64,000 nt of DNA from Acidiphilium sp. C61 (lineage in GTDB: Bacteria; Pseudomonadota; Alphaproteobacteria; Acetobacterales; Acetobacteraceae). Both the position numbers and the translations under genes were made by a program. The notes below the pieces were generated by a model that searched no databases, had not been told where the DNA came from, and saw only the letters and a list, made by a program, of their open reading frames with translations. This document shows, one piece after another, positions 36,890-47,303 of the stretch. The number at the start of each line of letters is the position of its first letter. The first letter of the stretch is position 1. Where the stretch lies: positions 1,884,001 through 1,948,000 of the forward strand of contig NZ_CACTIA010000005.1 of NCBI RefSeq assembly GCF_902712915.1, in the 5' to 3' direction.

Positions 36890-38326
36890 TCAGCCGATCG
36901 GCGAGCCCCGCCGCGCATCCCCCGCGGCGATCACCATCTCTGCCAGCCCGTCGATATCGGCCGCAGTTGTCCGGTGATTGACGATCGCCGCCCGCAGCGC
37001 CCGCACCCCGTCGATCATCGTGGTCGAGATCACGTAGCGCCCGCTCTCCTGGATATCGGCGGCGATGGCGGCGTTCAGCGCGTCCAGCTCCGCGCCGCCG
37101 TCATCGTAGCGGAAGCACACGATGTTGAGCGGCACCGGCGCGAGGCGCGCAAGGCGCGGCGCCGCATCCACCGCGGCCGCAAGGCGGGTTGCCAGCGCGC
37201 AGCAATCATCGACGATGCCGCCCAGCGCCGCCGCGCCATAGGCCTCGATCGTCATCCACACCTTGAGCGCCCGGAACCCGCGCGAGAGATCCGGCCCCAT
37301 GTCGCACGGCCAGGGTGCGCCGCCTGACAGTCCCCGTGCGGTGGTCGTCAGATACGAGGCATCCTGCGCGAACGTATCCAGCATCAGCTGCCGGTCGCGC
37401 ACCAGGATGCAGCCGGAATCGTATTGCACCTGCGCCCATTTGTGAAAATCGAACGCCACGGAATCCGCCTCGCCGATCCCCGCGAGCAGATCCCGCCTGG
37501 TGGGCGAGGCCGCTGCCAGCGCGCCGAACGCGGCATCGACGTGAAACCACATCCCCTCCCGCCGGGCGAGCGCGGCGAGGGCGGCCAGATCGTCGATCGC
37601 CCCCACATCGACCGATCCCGCCGTGCCGATCATCATGAACGGCTCCGCCCCCGCCGCCCGGTCGGCGGCGATCGTCGCCTCCAGCGCCGCGAGGTCGATC
37701 CGTCGGTCGGCGCCGAGCGCCACCCGCCGCAGCGCCGCGCCGCCGAGCCCGGCCATGTCGAACGCGCCCGGCACACAGCGATGCACCCCGGCCTGCGCGT
37801 AGCCGACGAGACGCCGCCCGCCGAGCCCCTCCTGCCGCACAGCCGCGCCGCAATGCGCCCGCCGCGCGCAGAGCAGGGCGATGAAATTCGCGATCGACGA
37901 TCCGGTCACCATCAGCCCGCCGGTCGCCGCCGGCAGGCCGAGCAGCTCCGCCGCCCAGGCCACCACCTGCCGCTCCACCTCGAGCCCGACATGGTCCCGC
38001 CCGCCGCAATTCTCGTTGAGCCCGCCGGCCAGCAATTCCGCCAGCATGCCCACCGCGTTGCCCCCGCCCTGCACCCAGCCCATGAAGCGCGGGCTCGTAT
38101 TGCCCGAGGCATAGGGCGCGATCCGTGCGGCGAAGGCGTCATAGGCGGCGGCGGCGCCGTTCCCCTCGCGCGGCAGCCTGGCGCGGAAACCCGCGCGCAC
38201 CGCGTCGGGCATCGGGCGCCAGACCGGTGCCGTGCCAAGCCCTTCCAGCCGGTCGAACATGTCGTCCATCATCCGGTGCCCCAGCGCGCGGAACTCGGAC
38301 CAGTCCTCGGGATCAAGCGTTGCCAT
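36890..38326 (-). CDS. PLP-dependent group II amino acid decarboxylase (aromatic type)
   Basis: A 478-residue decarboxylase. The PLP lysine is Lys-296 in FDFHKWAQVQYDSG; the ring-stacking/acidic block FHVDAAFG is at 261-268 and the phosphate loop GSSIANF near 142-148. The opening RPMPDAVRAGFRARLPREG and the motif PRFMGWVQGGGN place it with the DDC/tryptophan decarboxylase-like bacterial proteins, so an aromatic amino acid is the likely substrate, giving an amine and CO2. It lies upstream of soeA on the same strand but with 88 bases between; no functional link is evident. A palindromic element of the TAGAGCA family lies just upstream. Confidence 0.85.
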   Translation of the reverse strand: MATLDPEDWSEFRALGHRMMDDMFDRLEGLGTAPVWRPMPDAVRAGFRARLPREGNGAAAAYDAFAARIAPYASGNTSPRFMGWVQGGGNAVGMLAELLAGGLNENCGGRDHVGLEVERQVVAWAAELLGLPAATGGLMVTGSSIANFIALLCARRAHCGAAVRQEGLGGRRLVGYAQAGVHRCVPGAFDMAGLGGAALRRVALGADRRIDLAALEATIAADRAAGAEPFMMIGTAGSVDVGAIDDLAALAALARREGMWFHVDAAFGALAAASPTRRDLLAGIGEADSVAFDFHKWAQVQYDSGCILVRDRQLMLDTFAQDASYLTTTARGLSGGAPWPCDMGPDLSRGFRALKVWMTIEAYGAAALGGIVDDCCALATRLAAAVDAAPRLARLAPVPLNIVCFRYDDGGAELDALNAAIAADIQESGRYVISTTMIDGVRALRAAIVNHRTTAADIDGLAEMVIAAGDARRGSPIG

Positions 38327-38377
38327 GGACGCTGCTTATGCGCCCCAACATCACCGGTAAAGCCCGCCCGCGCCGCC

Positions 38378-38417
38378 TAGAGCATCATCCGATCCGGATG
38401 GATCGGAACGTGCTCTA
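38378..38417. repeat. TAGAGCA palindromic element, single-hairpin copy
   Basis: A 40-bp single hairpin: TAGAGCATCATCCGATCC, loop GGAT, then GGATCGGAACGTGCTCTA. The outer six and inner seven bases pair; four bases in the middle of each arm do not. The left arm resembles the second hairpin and the right arm the first hairpin of the full copies elsewhere, as if the middle had been lost. Its last three bases (38415-38417) are the TAG stop codon of the efflux-pump gene. Confidence 0.85.
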
Positions 38418-41400
38418 ATCGTCCCCGGTGACGGCGATCTGCTGCTGCCGCTCGCGCGCCCGGCGCGAGACGCGCATCCGCAGCGTCTCGAACGTCACGT
38501 AGAGTAGCGGGATGACGAAAATGCCGATGCCGCTGGCGAAGATCATCCCGGCGAAGATCGGCGTGCCGAGCGAGCGCCTGGTGATCTGCGCCGCTCCGGT
38601 TGCCACCACCAGCGGCACCAGCCCGAAGATGAAGGCGATCGAGGTCATCATCACCGCGCGGAACCGCATCCGCGCGCCCAGCACCGCCGCCTCGCGGATG
38701 CCCATGCCCTCCTCGCGCCGCTCCTTGGCGAACTCGACGATCAGGATGCCGTTCTTCGCCGCCAGCGCGATCAGCACGACGAGCCCGATCTCGGCATAGA
38801 GGTCGATCGTCAGCCCGGCGAGCACGATACCGAGCATCGCCCCGAACACACCGACCACCACCGAGAGCAGCACCGGCACCGGAATGATCCAGCTTTCATA
38901 CAGAGCGACGAGGAACAGATAGGCGAAGATCAGCGACAGGATGAACACATAGGCGGCCTGGCCCTTGGCCTGCTCCTGCAGATAGGCGGTGCTGGTCCAG
39001 TCATAGGAAAATCCGGCGGGCAGCACGCGGGACGAGATCGCCGCCATCTCGGCCAGCGCGGCCCCGGATGAGATGCCCGGCGCCGGCGCGCCAAAGACCG
39101 GGGCGGCCAGCGAGTCGTTGTAGCGGCTGACGATCTGCGGGCCGAGCCTCGTATGCGCCGTCGCCAGCGAGCGCAGCGAGACCATCTTGCCCGAATTGCT
39201 GCGCACATATATCCGCCAGATAGCCGCCCTCGTGTTGCGGTCGGTCGAGGCGGCCTGGATGTTCACCTGCCAGACCTGGCCGAACATGTTGAACTGGTTG
39301 ACGTAGAACCCGCCGAGCGAGGCCTGCAGCGCCTGGAAGATCGAGGCGACCGGCACGCCGAGCGCCTGCGCCTTGGCGCGGTCGATATCGAGATAGATCG
39401 ACGGATTGTTCGCCGCATAGGTGCTGAACACATGCACAAGCTTCGGGTCCGAATTCGCCGCGACGATCAGACCCTTGAGCACCGAATCGAATTTCTGCTG
39501 GCTGGCGCCGGCGACGTTCTCAAGCTCGTAGGTGAAGCCGCCATTGGTCGACAGCCCGATGATCGGCGGCAGGTTGAAGGCGACGATGTTCGCCCCCTGC
39601 ACCTGCGCGCCCATCGCGAAGATCTTGCGGATCACCGCCTGCACCGAATTCTTCGGCCCCGGCCGCTGCGCGAACGGCTTGAGGTGTGCAACCATGAACA
39701 GCGCGTTCGGCTCGGTCGCCGAATCGAGGATCGAATAGCCGTTGATGGCGATCACGTCCTGCACCTGCGGCAGGGTGTGGATCATCTTTGCCAGCTTCTG
39801 CCCCATCGCGTCGGTCCGTTGCAGCGAGGCGCCGGGCGGCAGCGTCGCCTGGATGAACAGCGCGCCCTGGTCCTCGTCCGGCAGGAACCCGCCCGGGGTG
39901 ATCCGCGCCAGCAGGAACGCCGCCGCCCCGAAGGCGACGATCACCATCAGCCCCAGCATCGAGCGCGCGACCAGCCGGCCGATCAGCCGGCTGTAGCCCT
40001 CCCGCGTGCGCTCGATGAAATCGAGGATGCGCGCCATGATGCCGTGCCCGTGCTCGCCCCGGCGCAGCAGGATGGCGCAGAGTGCCGGCGACAGCGTCAG
40101 CGCGTTCAGCGCCGAGATCAGCATCGCCGTGCTGATCGCCACCGCGAACTGGGTGAACAGCAGGCCGGACAGGCCGGGGATGAACGCCGTCGGCACGAAC
40201 ACCGAAAGCAGCACCAGCATGATCGCGATGATCGGCGCCTGGATCTGCGTCATCGCCACCTTCGCCGCCTCGCGCGGCGACAGCTCCGGCCGCTCCGCCA
40301 TCACCCGCTCGATATTCTCGACGACGACGATGGCGTCATCCACCACCAGCCCGGTCGCCACCACCAGCGCCAGCAGGGTGATCGTGTTCGCCGAATAACC
40401 GAGGGCGAGCATGAAGGCGAAGCTGCCGAGCAGCGCGATCGGCACGACGATCGAGGGCACCAGCGCCGCCCGCCACGAGCCGAGGAAGAAGAACACCACC
40501 AGCACGACGAGCGCGAACGCCTCGGCCAGCGTCTTGATCACCTCGCTGATCGTGTCCGAGACGAAGCTGCTGGAATTGTAGACGGTCTTGCTCGCGAGGC
40601 TGGCCGGAAACTGCTTCGCGAGCTGCGCGATCTCGGCCGAAACCCGCTTCGACGTCGCCACCGCGTTCGCCCCCGGCGAGAGGAACACGCCGATGGCGAC
40701 ACCGGGATGTCCGTTGATCCGGTCGAGCTGGTTCTCGCTCTGCGGCCCGAGCTTGATGGTCGCCACGTCCTTCAGCCGCAGCAGCGCGCCGCCCTTGTTG
40801 CCGCGGATCACGATGTTGCCGAACTGGCGGGGCGATTTCAGCCGGCCCTCGGTCTGCACCGAGAGCTGGTATTGCTGCTTGCCCGCGATCGGCATCAGCC
40901 CGATCGTGCCGACCGGCGCCTGGGTGTTCTGGTCCTCGATCGCGCTGATCAGGTCCGCCGGCGTCAGCCCGAGCTGGGCGAGGCGGGCGGTGCTGAAGAT
41001 CACCCGCATCGCGTAATCCTGCTCGCCGAACATGAAGGCCTGGCCGACCCCCGGCACGCGGCCGAGCGGGTTGAGCACGTTGATCTTCACGTAGTTCGAG
41101 ATTTGCAGTGGCGTCAGCTTGTTGTCCGGGCTGTAGAAGAACATGAACTCCAGCACCGAGGCCGTGCGCTTGCGCACCGTCAGCCCTTCCTTCTGCACCT
41201 CGGCCGGAAGCTGGGTCAGCGCCTGCTGCACCGCGTTGGTTACGTTGACGGTGTCGATGTCCGGGTTGCTGCCGAGCCGGAAGGTGACGGTCAGGTTGTA
41301 GGAGCCGTCATTCGCGGTGGTCGAGGAATAGTAGATCTCGTCGCTCAGCCCGTTGATCTTCTGCTCGATTGGCTCGGCCACGGTGTCGTTCACCACCTGC

Positions 41401-41564
41401 GCCGAGGCGCCGGGATAGGTCGCCGTCACCTGCACCGCCGGAGGCACGATCGAGGGGAACTGCGCCACCGGAATCCGCGTCATCGCGATGATGCCGGCGA
41501 TCGTCAGCACGATCGCGATCACCATCGCAAAGCGGGGCCGGTCGATGAAGAAGGAGGGGATCAC
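38415..41564 (-). CDS. RND multidrug efflux transporter (HAE1/AcrB family)
   Basis: Inner-membrane proton-driven pump of 1049 residues, full length for the family. The start [18 protein letters not shown] is typical. The two adjacent aspartates of the proton relay are in [13 protein letters not shown] on helix 4 near residue 405, and two large periplasmic loops separate the helix bundles. Substrates are likely lipophilic drugs, solvents or organic acids. It follows the adaptor gene by four bases. No outer-membrane TolC-type gene is beside it, so the channel must be encoded elsewhere. Its stop codon TAG is part of the palindromic element. Confidence 0.93.
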   Translation of the reverse strand: MIPSFFIDRPRFAMVIAIVLTIAGIIAMTRIPVAQFPSIVPPAVQVTATYPGASAQVVNDTVAEPIEQKINGLSDEIYYSSTTANDGSYNLTVTFRLGSNPDIDTVNVTNAVQQALTQLPAEVQKEGLTVRKRTASVLEFMFFYSPDNKLTPLQISNYVKINVLNPLGRVPGVGQAFMFGEQDYAMRVIFSTARLAQLGLTPADLISAIEDQNTQAPVGTIGLMPIAGKQQYQLSVQTEGRLKSPRQFGNIVIRGNKGGALLRLKDVATIKLGPQSENQLDRINGHPGVAIGVFLSPGANAVATSKRVSAEIAQLAKQFPASLASKTVYNSSSFVSDTISEVIKTLAEAFALVVLVVFFFLGSWRAALVPSIVVPIALLGSFAFMLALGYSANTITLLALVVATGLVVDDAIVVVENIERVMAERPELSPREAAKVAMTQIQAPIIAIMLVLLSVFVPTAFIPGLSGLLFTQFAVAISTAMLISALNALTLSPALCAILLRRGEHGHGIMARILDFIERTREGYSRLIGRLVARSMLGLMVIVAFGAAAFLLARITPGGFLPDEDQGALFIQATLPPGASLQRTDAMGQKLAKMIHTLPQVQDVIAINGYSILDSATEPNALFMVAHLKPFAQRPGPKNSVQAVIRKIFAMGAQVQGANIVAFNLPPIIGLSTNGGFTYELENVAGASQQKFDSVLKGLIVAANSDPKLVHVFSTYAANNPSIYLDIDRAKAQALGVPVASIFQALQASLGGFYVNQFNMFGQVWQVNIQAASTDRNTRAAIWRIYVRSNSGKMVSLRSLATAHTRLGPQIVSRYNDSLAAPVFGAPAPGISSGAALAEMAAISSRVLPAGFSYDWTSTAYLQEQAKGQAAYVFILSLIFAYLFLVALYESWIIPVPVLLSVVVGVFGAMLGIVLAGLTIDLYAEIGLVVLIALAAKNGILIVEFAKERREEGMGIREAAVLGARMRFRAVMMTSIAFIFGLVPLVVATGAAQITRRSLGTPIFAGMIFASGIGIFVIPLLYVTFETLRMRVSRRARERQQQIAVTGDD

Positions 41565-41568
41565 CGGC

Positions 41569-42738
41569 TCAGCCCTGGGCCTGCGGCGCGGCGATGACCT
41601 TTGCCTTCGCCTTCACCCCGGGATGCACCTTCTCGATCCCGTCCACGATCACCTTCGCCCCGATGGCCAGCCCGCTCGCGATCGTCGCTGTTGCCGGCGT
41701 GGTCGAGGCGAGCTTCACGTCGTCCCGCGCCACCTTGCCGTCCTTGCCCACGGTCAGCACGTAATCGCCCACCTGGTCGGCCAGCACCGCGTCGCGCGGC
41801 AGCACGATCTTGTCCTCCGGCGTGCGGCTGCGCACGATCACGGTGACGAACTCGCCGCTGGTCAGCATCCGGTCGCTGGTCCGCGCCGTGCCGGCCCCGC
41901 GGATCACCGGGTTCGGAATCGAGCCCTGCATCGCGAGGCTGTCGGTCGACTGGCTGATCTGGTTGCCGGTGAAATCGAGCGTACCCTTCTGCGGGTCCAG
42001 CTGCCCGTCCGGCAGCCTCACCCGCAGCACCACCCCGGCGAGCCCGCCCTGTTTCGCCAGCTGGTCGCCAAGGCGGATGGCATCGCGCGTCGGCATCGAG
42101 AAGACGATGTTCATCGGGTCCTGGCTGACCACGGTCGCGAGCGTGCCGGTGTTCGGCCCGACGACATTGCCGATATTCACCGCACTGGCGCCGATCCGTC
42201 CGTCGAGCGGGGCGCGGATCTCGGTATAGGCGAGGTTGATCGCCGCGGTCTCCCGCGCCGCCTCGGCCGCCTGCAGCTTGGCCGCGGCACTTTCCGCCGC
42301 CGCCTTGTCATCGTCATAGGTCGATTGCCGGCCCGCCGGCGTGTGCAGCAGCCTGGCCGCGCGCTCCAGCGTCAGCTTCGCGTTGTCCAGCGTCGCCTGC
42401 GCGCCGGCGACATTCGCCTTCGCCTGGTCGAACGCCGCCTGATATGGCCCCGGCTCGATCACGTAGAGCAGCTGACCCTTCTTCACCTCCGCCCCCTGGT
42501 GGAACAGGCGCTGTTCCAGATATCCGGTCACCCGCGGGACGAGATTGACGATGCGCGCCGCCTGGATCCGTCCGATGAAGCTGTCCTGCTGGTAGACCTT
42601 CCGCGGCTTGACGATCACGACGCTGACCACCGGCGGCGGCGGTGCCGCGGCGCTGGCCGCTTCGCTGCCAATGCCGAGCGTCAAAACGAGGGCGGTGATG
42701 GCGGCGCGGCAGGCCGTGGCGTGAAACGGTCGTCGCAT
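41569..42738 (-). CDS. RND efflux periplasmic adaptor (AcrA/MexA family)
   Basis: Membrane-fusion protein of 389 residues that joins the RND pump to an outer-membrane channel. The signal peptide ends near residue 31 (ASAAA). The lipoyl-type block [20 protein letters not shown], a coiled hairpin (about 100-165) and the beta-barrel region follow. There is no lipobox cysteine, so it is not a lipoprotein. GAGGA precedes ATG 42738; the longer frame to 42888 runs into a strong hairpin and is rejected. Confidence 0.92.
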   Translation of the reverse strand: MRRPFHATACRAAITALVLTLGIGSEAASAAAPPPPVVSVVIVKPRKVYQQDSFIGRIQAARIVNLVPRVTGYLEQRLFHQGAEVKKGQLLYVIEPGPYQAAFDQAKANVAGAQATLDNAKLTLERAARLLHTPAGRQSTYDDDKAAAESAAAKLQAAEAARETAAINLAYTEIRAPLDGRIGASAVNIGNVVGPNTGTLATVVSQDPMNIVFSMPTRDAIRLGDQLAKQGGLAGVVLRVRLPDGQLDPQKGTLDFTGNQISQSTDSLAMQGSIPNPVIRGAGTARTSDRMLTSGEFVTVIVRSRTPEDKIVLPRDAVLADQVGDYVLTVGKDGKVARDDVKLASTTPATATIASGLAIGAKVIVDGIEKVHPGVKAKAKVIAAPQAQG

Positions 42739-42871
42739 GCGGTTCCTCTTTGTCGGGTGCGGATCGGGTCGGGCGTGGGCGACAGGGAAAAGATCGGCGC
42801 GGTCCGTGGCACGGCAAGGTCCGGACGCCGAAAAACGGCAAGTCTCCTGTCCTGCCTCCTGATAATTGAAA

Positions 42872-42903
42872 CGGGGCCGCGCGGTCAATCGCGCGGCCCC
42901 GTC
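42872..42903. terminator. Strong GC-rich hairpin
   Basis: ACGGGGCCGCGCG and CGCGCGGCCCCGT pair perfectly over 13 bp with a six-base loop. On the minus strand it is followed by TTTCAATTAT, so it may stop transcripts coming from serA before the efflux operon. Confidence 0.6.
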
Positions 42904-42937
42904 CGCCAGCCGGTTATGCGGGAGCCTCCGGCGTTGT

Positions 42938-43045
42938 TAGAGCACTACATCCGATCCTTCCGGATCGGATGTAGTGCTCTAACTTGTTGATAAATAGAGC
43001 ATCTTTATCCGATCAGATGATTCCATCTGATCGGATGATGCTCTA
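42938..43045. repeat. TAGAGCA twin-hairpin element, full copy A
   Basis: Bounded by TAGAGCA and TGCTCTA. The first hairpin has a perfect 19-bp stem (42939-42957 with 42962-42980, loop TTCC). After a 15-base linker the second hairpin (42996-43044) has arms AGAGCATC/GATGCTCT and ATCCGATCAGATG/CATCTGATCGGAT with a three-base TTT bulge and loop ATTC. It lies 11 bases after the serA stop. Confidence 0.95.
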
Positions 43046-43056
43046 ATATGTCGGTC

Positions 43057-44643
43057 TCAGAACGAGATCTGCGTCGCCTGCATCACCTGCGGCAGCGCGC
43101 GGATCGCGGCGAGTGCTGCTTCCGGCAGGGTCTCGTCGATCGAGATCAGGCAAACCGCATCGCCACCCTTCTCGGTCCGGCCGAGATGGAAGGTCGCGAT
43201 GTTGATGCCCTTCTCGGCCAGAATGGCGCTGCACTGGGCGATGAAGCCCGGCTTGTCGCGGTTGGTGACATAGAGCATGTGCCGGCCGAAATCGGCCTCG
43301 ACCTTGATGCCCTTCACCTCGACCAGCCGCGGCTTCGCCCCGCCGAACAGCGTGCCGGATACGGTGCGCGTCTGCTCGTCGGTCGTCACCGAAACGCGGA
43401 TCAGCGTCTGGTATTCGCAGTCGCGGTCGAACACCGTCTCCGCCAGCTCGATCCCATGGTCCCGCGCGAAGACCGGCGCGTTGACCATGTTCACACCTTC
43501 CATCATCGGCGCGAGCAGCCCGGCGAACAGCGCCGCCGAGAGCGGGCGCTGGTTCACATGCGCGGCAGCACCCTCGTATTCGATGCCGACCTTGCGGATC
43601 ACGCCCTGCCGCGCCTCGGTCAGCTGCCCCGCGAAACTGCCGAGCAGCTGGCAAAGCTCCATGTAGGGCTTCAGCCGTGGCGCATCCTCGGCCGAGACCG
43701 AGGCCATGTTGATCGCGTTCGTCACCGCGCCGGTCAGCAGGAAATCGCTGATCTGCTCGGCCACCTGCAAGGCCACGTTCTCCTGCGCCTCGGTCGTCGC
43801 AGCGCCCAGATGCGGCGTGCAGACCACGTTCGGCAGCTCGAAGAGGGGGCTTTCCTTCGCCGGCTCGACCTCGAACACGTCGAGTGCCGCACCCGCCACA
43901 TGGCCGGATTTCAGCGCGTCATACAGCGCCGCCTCGTCGATCAGCCCGCCGCGCGCGCAGTTGATGATGCGGACACCCGCCTTGGTTTTGGCAAGGCTTT
44001 CGCGCGAGAGGATGTTGCGCGTCTGCTCGGTCAGCGGCGTGTGCAGGGTGATGAAATCCGCCCGCGCCAGCACCGTGTCCAGATCCGCCTTCTCGATGCC
44101 GAGCGTCGTCGCCCGGGTCTCGGTCAGGTAGGGGTCATAGGCCAGCACGCGCATCTTCAGTCCCAGCGCGCGGTCGGCGACGATCGAGCCGATATTGCCG
44201 GCACCGATCAGGCCGAGCGTCTTGCCGGTCAGCTCGACGCCCATGAACCGGTTCTTCTCCCACTTCCCCGCCTTGGTCGAGGCCGAGGCCTCCGGCAGGT
44301 CGCGGGCCAGCGCGAACATCATGCCGATGGCGTGCTCGGCGGTGGTGATGGCGTTGCCATAGGGGGTGTTCATCACCACCACGCCGCGCGCGGTGGCCGA
44401 TTTGACATCCACATTGTCGACGCCGATGCCGGCGCGGCCGACAACCTTGAGATTGGTCGCAGCCTCCAGCAGCTCGCGCGTCACCTTCGTCGCCGAGCGG
44501 ATGGCGAGCCCGTCGAACTCCCCGATGATCTCGCGCAGTTCGGCCGGGGTAAGCCCGGTCTTTACCGTCACATCGATGCCGCGCCGCTTGAAGATGTCGA
44601 TGGCGGCGGGGGAGAGCTTGTCGCTGATCAGAACCTTGGGCAT
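43057..44643 (-). CDS. serA: D-3-phosphoglycerate dehydrogenase SerA
   Basis: First enzyme of serine synthesis, oxidising 3-phosphoglycerate with NAD. The 528-residue protein is the long type: substrate domain, NAD-binding motif GLIGAGNIGS at 144-153, the catalytic block TPLTEQTRNILS, an intervening domain (about 320-450) and a C-terminal ACT domain (VCLISIDETLPEAAL) that usually binds serine for feedback control. It lies three bases after serC, so the first two pathway steps form one operon. Confidence 0.96.
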   Translation of the reverse strand: MPKVLISDKLSPAAIDIFKRRGIDVTVKTGLTPAELREIIGEFDGLAIRSATKVTRELLEAATNLKVVGRAGIGVDNVDVKSATARGVVVMNTPYGNAITTAEHAIGMMFALARDLPEASASTKAGKWEKNRFMGVELTGKTLGLIGAGNIGSIVADRALGLKMRVLAYDPYLTETRATTLGIEKADLDTVLARADFITLHTPLTEQTRNILSRESLAKTKAGVRIINCARGGLIDEAALYDALKSGHVAGAALDVFEVEPAKESPLFELPNVVCTPHLGAATTEAQENVALQVAEQISDFLLTGAVTNAINMASVSAEDAPRLKPYMELCQLLGSFAGQLTEARQGVIRKVGIEYEGAAAHVNQRPLSAALFAGLLAPMMEGVNMVNAPVFARDHGIELAETVFDRDCEYQTLIRVSVTTDEQTRTVSGTLFGGAKPRLVEVKGIKVEADFGRHMLYVTNRDKPGFIAQCSAILAEKGINIATFHLGRTEKGGDAVCLISIDETLPEAALAAIRALPQVMQATQISF

Positions 44644-44646
44644 GTC

Positions 44647-45837
44647 TCAGGCCTTCGCGGAAATTTCGGAATGAACGGTGTCGATCGCCCAGTCGATCCA
44701 GGGCAGCAGCGCCTCGATGTCGGCGGTCTCGACGGTCGCACCGCCCCAGATCCGCAGCCCCGGCGGCGCATCGCGATAAGCGCCGATGTCATGGGCAACA
44801 CCCTCGGCCTCCAGCAGCGTGGCGACGCGCTTCGCCGCCTTCGCCTGCGCCTCGGCATCGAGGGCCGCGAACCATGGCGCGGCGATGACGAGGCAGATCG
44901 ACGTGCAGGAGCGAATCGCCGGGTCGGCGGCAAGGAAGTCCACCCGCTCATTGCCCTCGGCCCACCGCACGATCGCCGCGAGATTCCGTTCCGAGCGCGC
45001 GATCATGGCCTTGAGCCCGCCGATGCCCTCGGCCCAGCGCAGCCCGTCGAGCGCGTCCTCCACCGCCAGCATCGACGGCGTGTTGATCGTCTCGCCGGCG
45101 AAAATCCCCTCGATCAGCTTGCCGCCCGAGGTCAGGCGGAAAATCTTCGGCAGCGGCCGCTCCGGCTTGAACGTCAGCAGCCTTTCGACCGCGCGCGGCG
45201 ACAGCGCCAGCATCCCGTGCGCCGCCTCGCCGCCGAGCGCCTTCTGCCACGACCACGTCACCACATCGAGTTTCTCATAGGGCAGGTCCATCGCGAACGC
45301 GGCCGAGGTCGCATCCGCGATCACCAGCCCTTCGCGATCCGCCGGAATCCAGTCGCCGTTCGGAATCCGCGCGCCCGACGTCGTGCCGTTCCAGGCCAGC
45401 ACCACGTCATGGCTGAAATCGACGGCGGCAAGATCGGGCAGCTGCCCGTATGGCGCCTTCAGCACCCGCGCATCGGCGAGCTTGAGCTGCTTGAGCACAT
45501 CGCTCGCCCAGGCTTCGGAAAAACTCTCGAACGCCAGCACGTCGACCGCTCGTGCGCCGAGCATCGACCACAGCGCCATCTCGACGGCGCCGGTGTCCGA
45601 GGCGGGAACGATGCCGAGTCGCCAGTCGGCCGGCAGGCCAAGAATGTCGCGCGAGCGGGTGATCACCTCGGCGAGCTTCGCCTTCGGCTCCTTGGCGCGG
45701 TGGCTGCGGCCGAGCATCGCGCCGGACAGCGCCTCGAGCGTGAAGCCGGGCCGCTTGGCGCAGGGGCCGGACGAAAAATTCGGATTATGGGGGCGAATAT
45801 GCGGCTTTGCGCGTGCGGCCGCGGTGGCGTCTGCCAT
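44647..45837 (-). CDS. serC: Phosphoserine aminotransferase SerC
   Basis: Transaminates 3-phosphohydroxypyruvate to phosphoserine with glutamate; many members also serve B6 synthesis upstream of PdxA. The 396-residue PLP enzyme has the opening [14 protein letters not shown] of the alphaproteobacterial (Methanosarcina-like) SerC class and PLP Lys-199 in [19 protein letters not shown] 45837 is preceded by AAGGGAGACC; the longer frame to 46071 lies in tlyA territory and is rejected. serB is not nearby. Confidence 0.95.
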   Translation of the reverse strand: MADATAAARAKPHIRPHNPNFSSGPCAKRPGFTLEALSGAMLGRSHRAKEPKAKLAEVITRSRDILGLPADWRLGIVPASDTGAVEMALWSMLGARAVDVLAFESFSEAWASDVLKQLKLADARVLKAPYGQLPDLAAVDFSHDVVLAWNGTTSGARIPNGDWIPADREGLVIADATSAAFAMDLPYEKLDVVTWSWQKALGGEAAHGMLALSPRAVERLLTFKPERPLPKIFRLTSGGKLIEGIFAGETINTPSMLAVEDALDGLRWAEGIGGLKAMIARSERNLAAIVRWAEGNERVDFLAADPAIRSCTSICLVIAAPWFAALDAEAQAKAAKRVATLLEAEGVAHDIGAYRDAPPGLRIWGGATVETADIEALLPWIDWAIDTVHSEISAKA

Positions 45838-45941
45838 CGATGGTCTCCCTTGCAGAAGATAAGCGCCCCGGTGGGGGGGCGTGACCCGAGGCGGGATGTA
45901 TCCGGCTTTGCGCGCCGCCGCAAGCAAAACCGTGCGGCGCT

Positions 45942-46685
45942 TCAGTGCGCGTGCTTCATGCCTGCAATCAGGAATTCGCGGTTGCCGTCCCCGCCCTCGA
46001 TCGGGCTGGGGATGATGCCGAGCCCCCGCCAGCCGGGAAGCTGTGCGAACCAGTCGCCGATCTCGCCGCACACACGTTCATGCACGGCGGCATCGCGCAC
46101 GATCCCGCCCTTGCCGATCGCTTCCGGCCCCGCCTCGAATTGCGGCTTGATCAGCGCCACCGCGAAGGCACCCGGCGCGCACAGCGCGAGCCCGGCGGGC
46201 AGCACCTTGCGCAGCCCGATGAAACTTACGTCGCACACCAGGGCACCGATCCCGCCCTGTATCCCGGCGGCCGACAGGTCGCGCGCGTTCACCCCCTCAT
46301 GCAGACGCACCCGCGAATCTTCGCGCAGGGCAGGGGCCATCTGCCCGTGTCCGACATCGACCGCATGCACCAGCGCCGCATCGCGCGCGAGCAGCACTTC
46401 GGTGAACCCGCCGGTGGAGGCGCCTATATCGAGGCAGATGCGGCCCGCGGGAGACAATCCGAAATGATCGAGTGCCGCGATCAGCTTGAGCGCCCCGCGC
46501 GAAACCCAGGACGCGCCGGCATCGGCGACCACCAGCGTTTCGTGGTCGTCCACAAGTTCGCCGGGCTTGCCGATGGACCGTCCGTCGGCGGTCACCTTGC
46601 CGGCATGGATCGCTGCCTGCGCCCGCGCCCGGCTCGTGACCAGGCCGCGCGCGACAAGCGCGAGATCCGCCCGGCCGCGCGCCAA
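45942..46685 (-). CDS. tlyA: TlyA-family rRNA methyltransferase (hemolysin-like)
   Basis: A 247-residue protein with an N-terminal S4 RNA-binding domain (to about 60: [20 protein letters not shown]) and an FtsJ-like methyltransferase domain ([16 protein letters not shown]). TlyA in mycobacteria 2'-O-methylates cytidines in 16S and 23S rRNA and sets capreomycin sensitivity; in most proteobacteria only the shorter TlyA-I form is known. The hemolysin label is historical. The start appears to be TTG 46685, preceded by GAGGCGG; the protein then begins in the usual place for the family. Confidence 0.85.
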   Translation of the reverse strand: MARGRADLALVARGLVTSRARAQAAIHAGKVTADGRSIGKPGELVDDHETLVVADAGASWVSRGALKLIAALDHFGLSPAGRICLDIGASTGGFTEVLLARDAALVHAVDVGHGQMAPALREDSRVRLHEGVNARDLSAAGIQGGIGALVCDVSFIGLRKVLPAGLALCAPGAFAVALIKPQFEAGPEAIGKGGIVRDAAVHERVCGEIGDWFAQLPGWRGLGIIPSPIEGGDGNREFLIAGMKHAH

Positions 46686-46692
46686 ATCCGCC

Positions 46693-47025
46693 TCAGCCGC
46701 GGGCGAGGCGCTTCGCGGTGCGCAGCAGGATCTGCCGGTCTTCCGCCGCGCAGGAGCGATAGAGCCGCATCAGCGCCAGCTCGTCGCCCTGCAGCGAGCC
46801 GGTTTCCCCGGAGACGAGATAGGCGATCGAGGTGCCGAGAACCTTTGCGATCCGCTCCAGATTTTCCCGGACCTGCCCGGCCCGGTCGGTTTCCCACTGC
46901 GCGATCGCCGAACGCGACACGCCAAGCTGGGACGCAAACTCGTCCTGGGTGAGATTGTTCGCCAGACGGAGAGCACGGATCCTCTGCCCGACCGATTCCG
47001 GTGGTGCCTGTTTCTTCGTTGCCAT
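46693..47025 (-). CDS. XRE-family transcriptional regulator
   Basis: A 110-residue DNA-binding protein. A Cro/CI-type helix-turn-helix occupies about residues 12-66 (GQRIRALRLANNLTQDEFAS and GVSRSAIAQWE). The C-terminal 45 residues are helical and may dimerise. It lies seven bases before tlyA on the same strand, so co-transcription is likely. Targets unknown; the AT-rich region upstream may contain its own operator. Start ATG 47025. Confidence 0.82.
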   Translation of the reverse strand: MATKKQAPPESVGQRIRALRLANNLTQDEFASQLGVSRSAIAQWETDRAGQVRENLERIAKVLGTSIAYLVSGETGSLQGDELALMRLYRSCAAEDRQILLRTAKRLARG

Positions 47026-47303
47026 GCACTCACCATAACGGCATGGCCACGCTGGCGCCAGTTCCACCGTACGATTTGCGCCAAAAAAATGTTAAGAAAT
47101 ATACTTTTTTGCGTCAGCGTCCGTGGTCTGCACGTTATTCTGTCTCGTTTGTGTCAAAAAATTAAAATTGAGATTTGTCGTGCTTTTCCCACGCGTGGCA
47201 GGTGTTTCAATGCCCGATATGCGATACGTCCTGCCGCCTTGTTAACGCGACCGGTGAGGCCGGCCTGCCGCCGCCAATGCCATGCCGACAGCCGGCCTGA
47301 CAG
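47026..47303. other. AT-rich intergenic region between the XRE gene and rsmB
   Basis: A 278-base gap, of which 47080-47200 is strikingly AT-rich for this genome, with runs such as AAAAAAATG and CAAAAAATTAAAATTG. It should hold the promoter of the XRE-tlyA unit (minus strand TTGACA at about 47156 and TATATT near 47102 are possible parts but do not form a proper pair). No coding frame is evident. Confidence 0.45.

Larger units (their letters stand above)
42739..43056. other. 318-bp intergenic region between serA and the efflux operon
   Basis: No coding frame. It holds a full copy of the palindromic TAGAGCA element (42938-43045), a strong 13-bp GC-rich hairpin (42872-42903), and about 130 bases before the adaptor start that should contain its promoter, though no clear -35/-10 pair is visible. 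No regulator gene for the pump is adjacent. Confidence 0.6.

Noticed and set aside
44647..46071. A longer SerC beginning at 46071
   Set aside because: The added 78 residues come from sequence overlapping tlyA, lack SerC similarity, and the proper start at 45837 has a good ribosome site.
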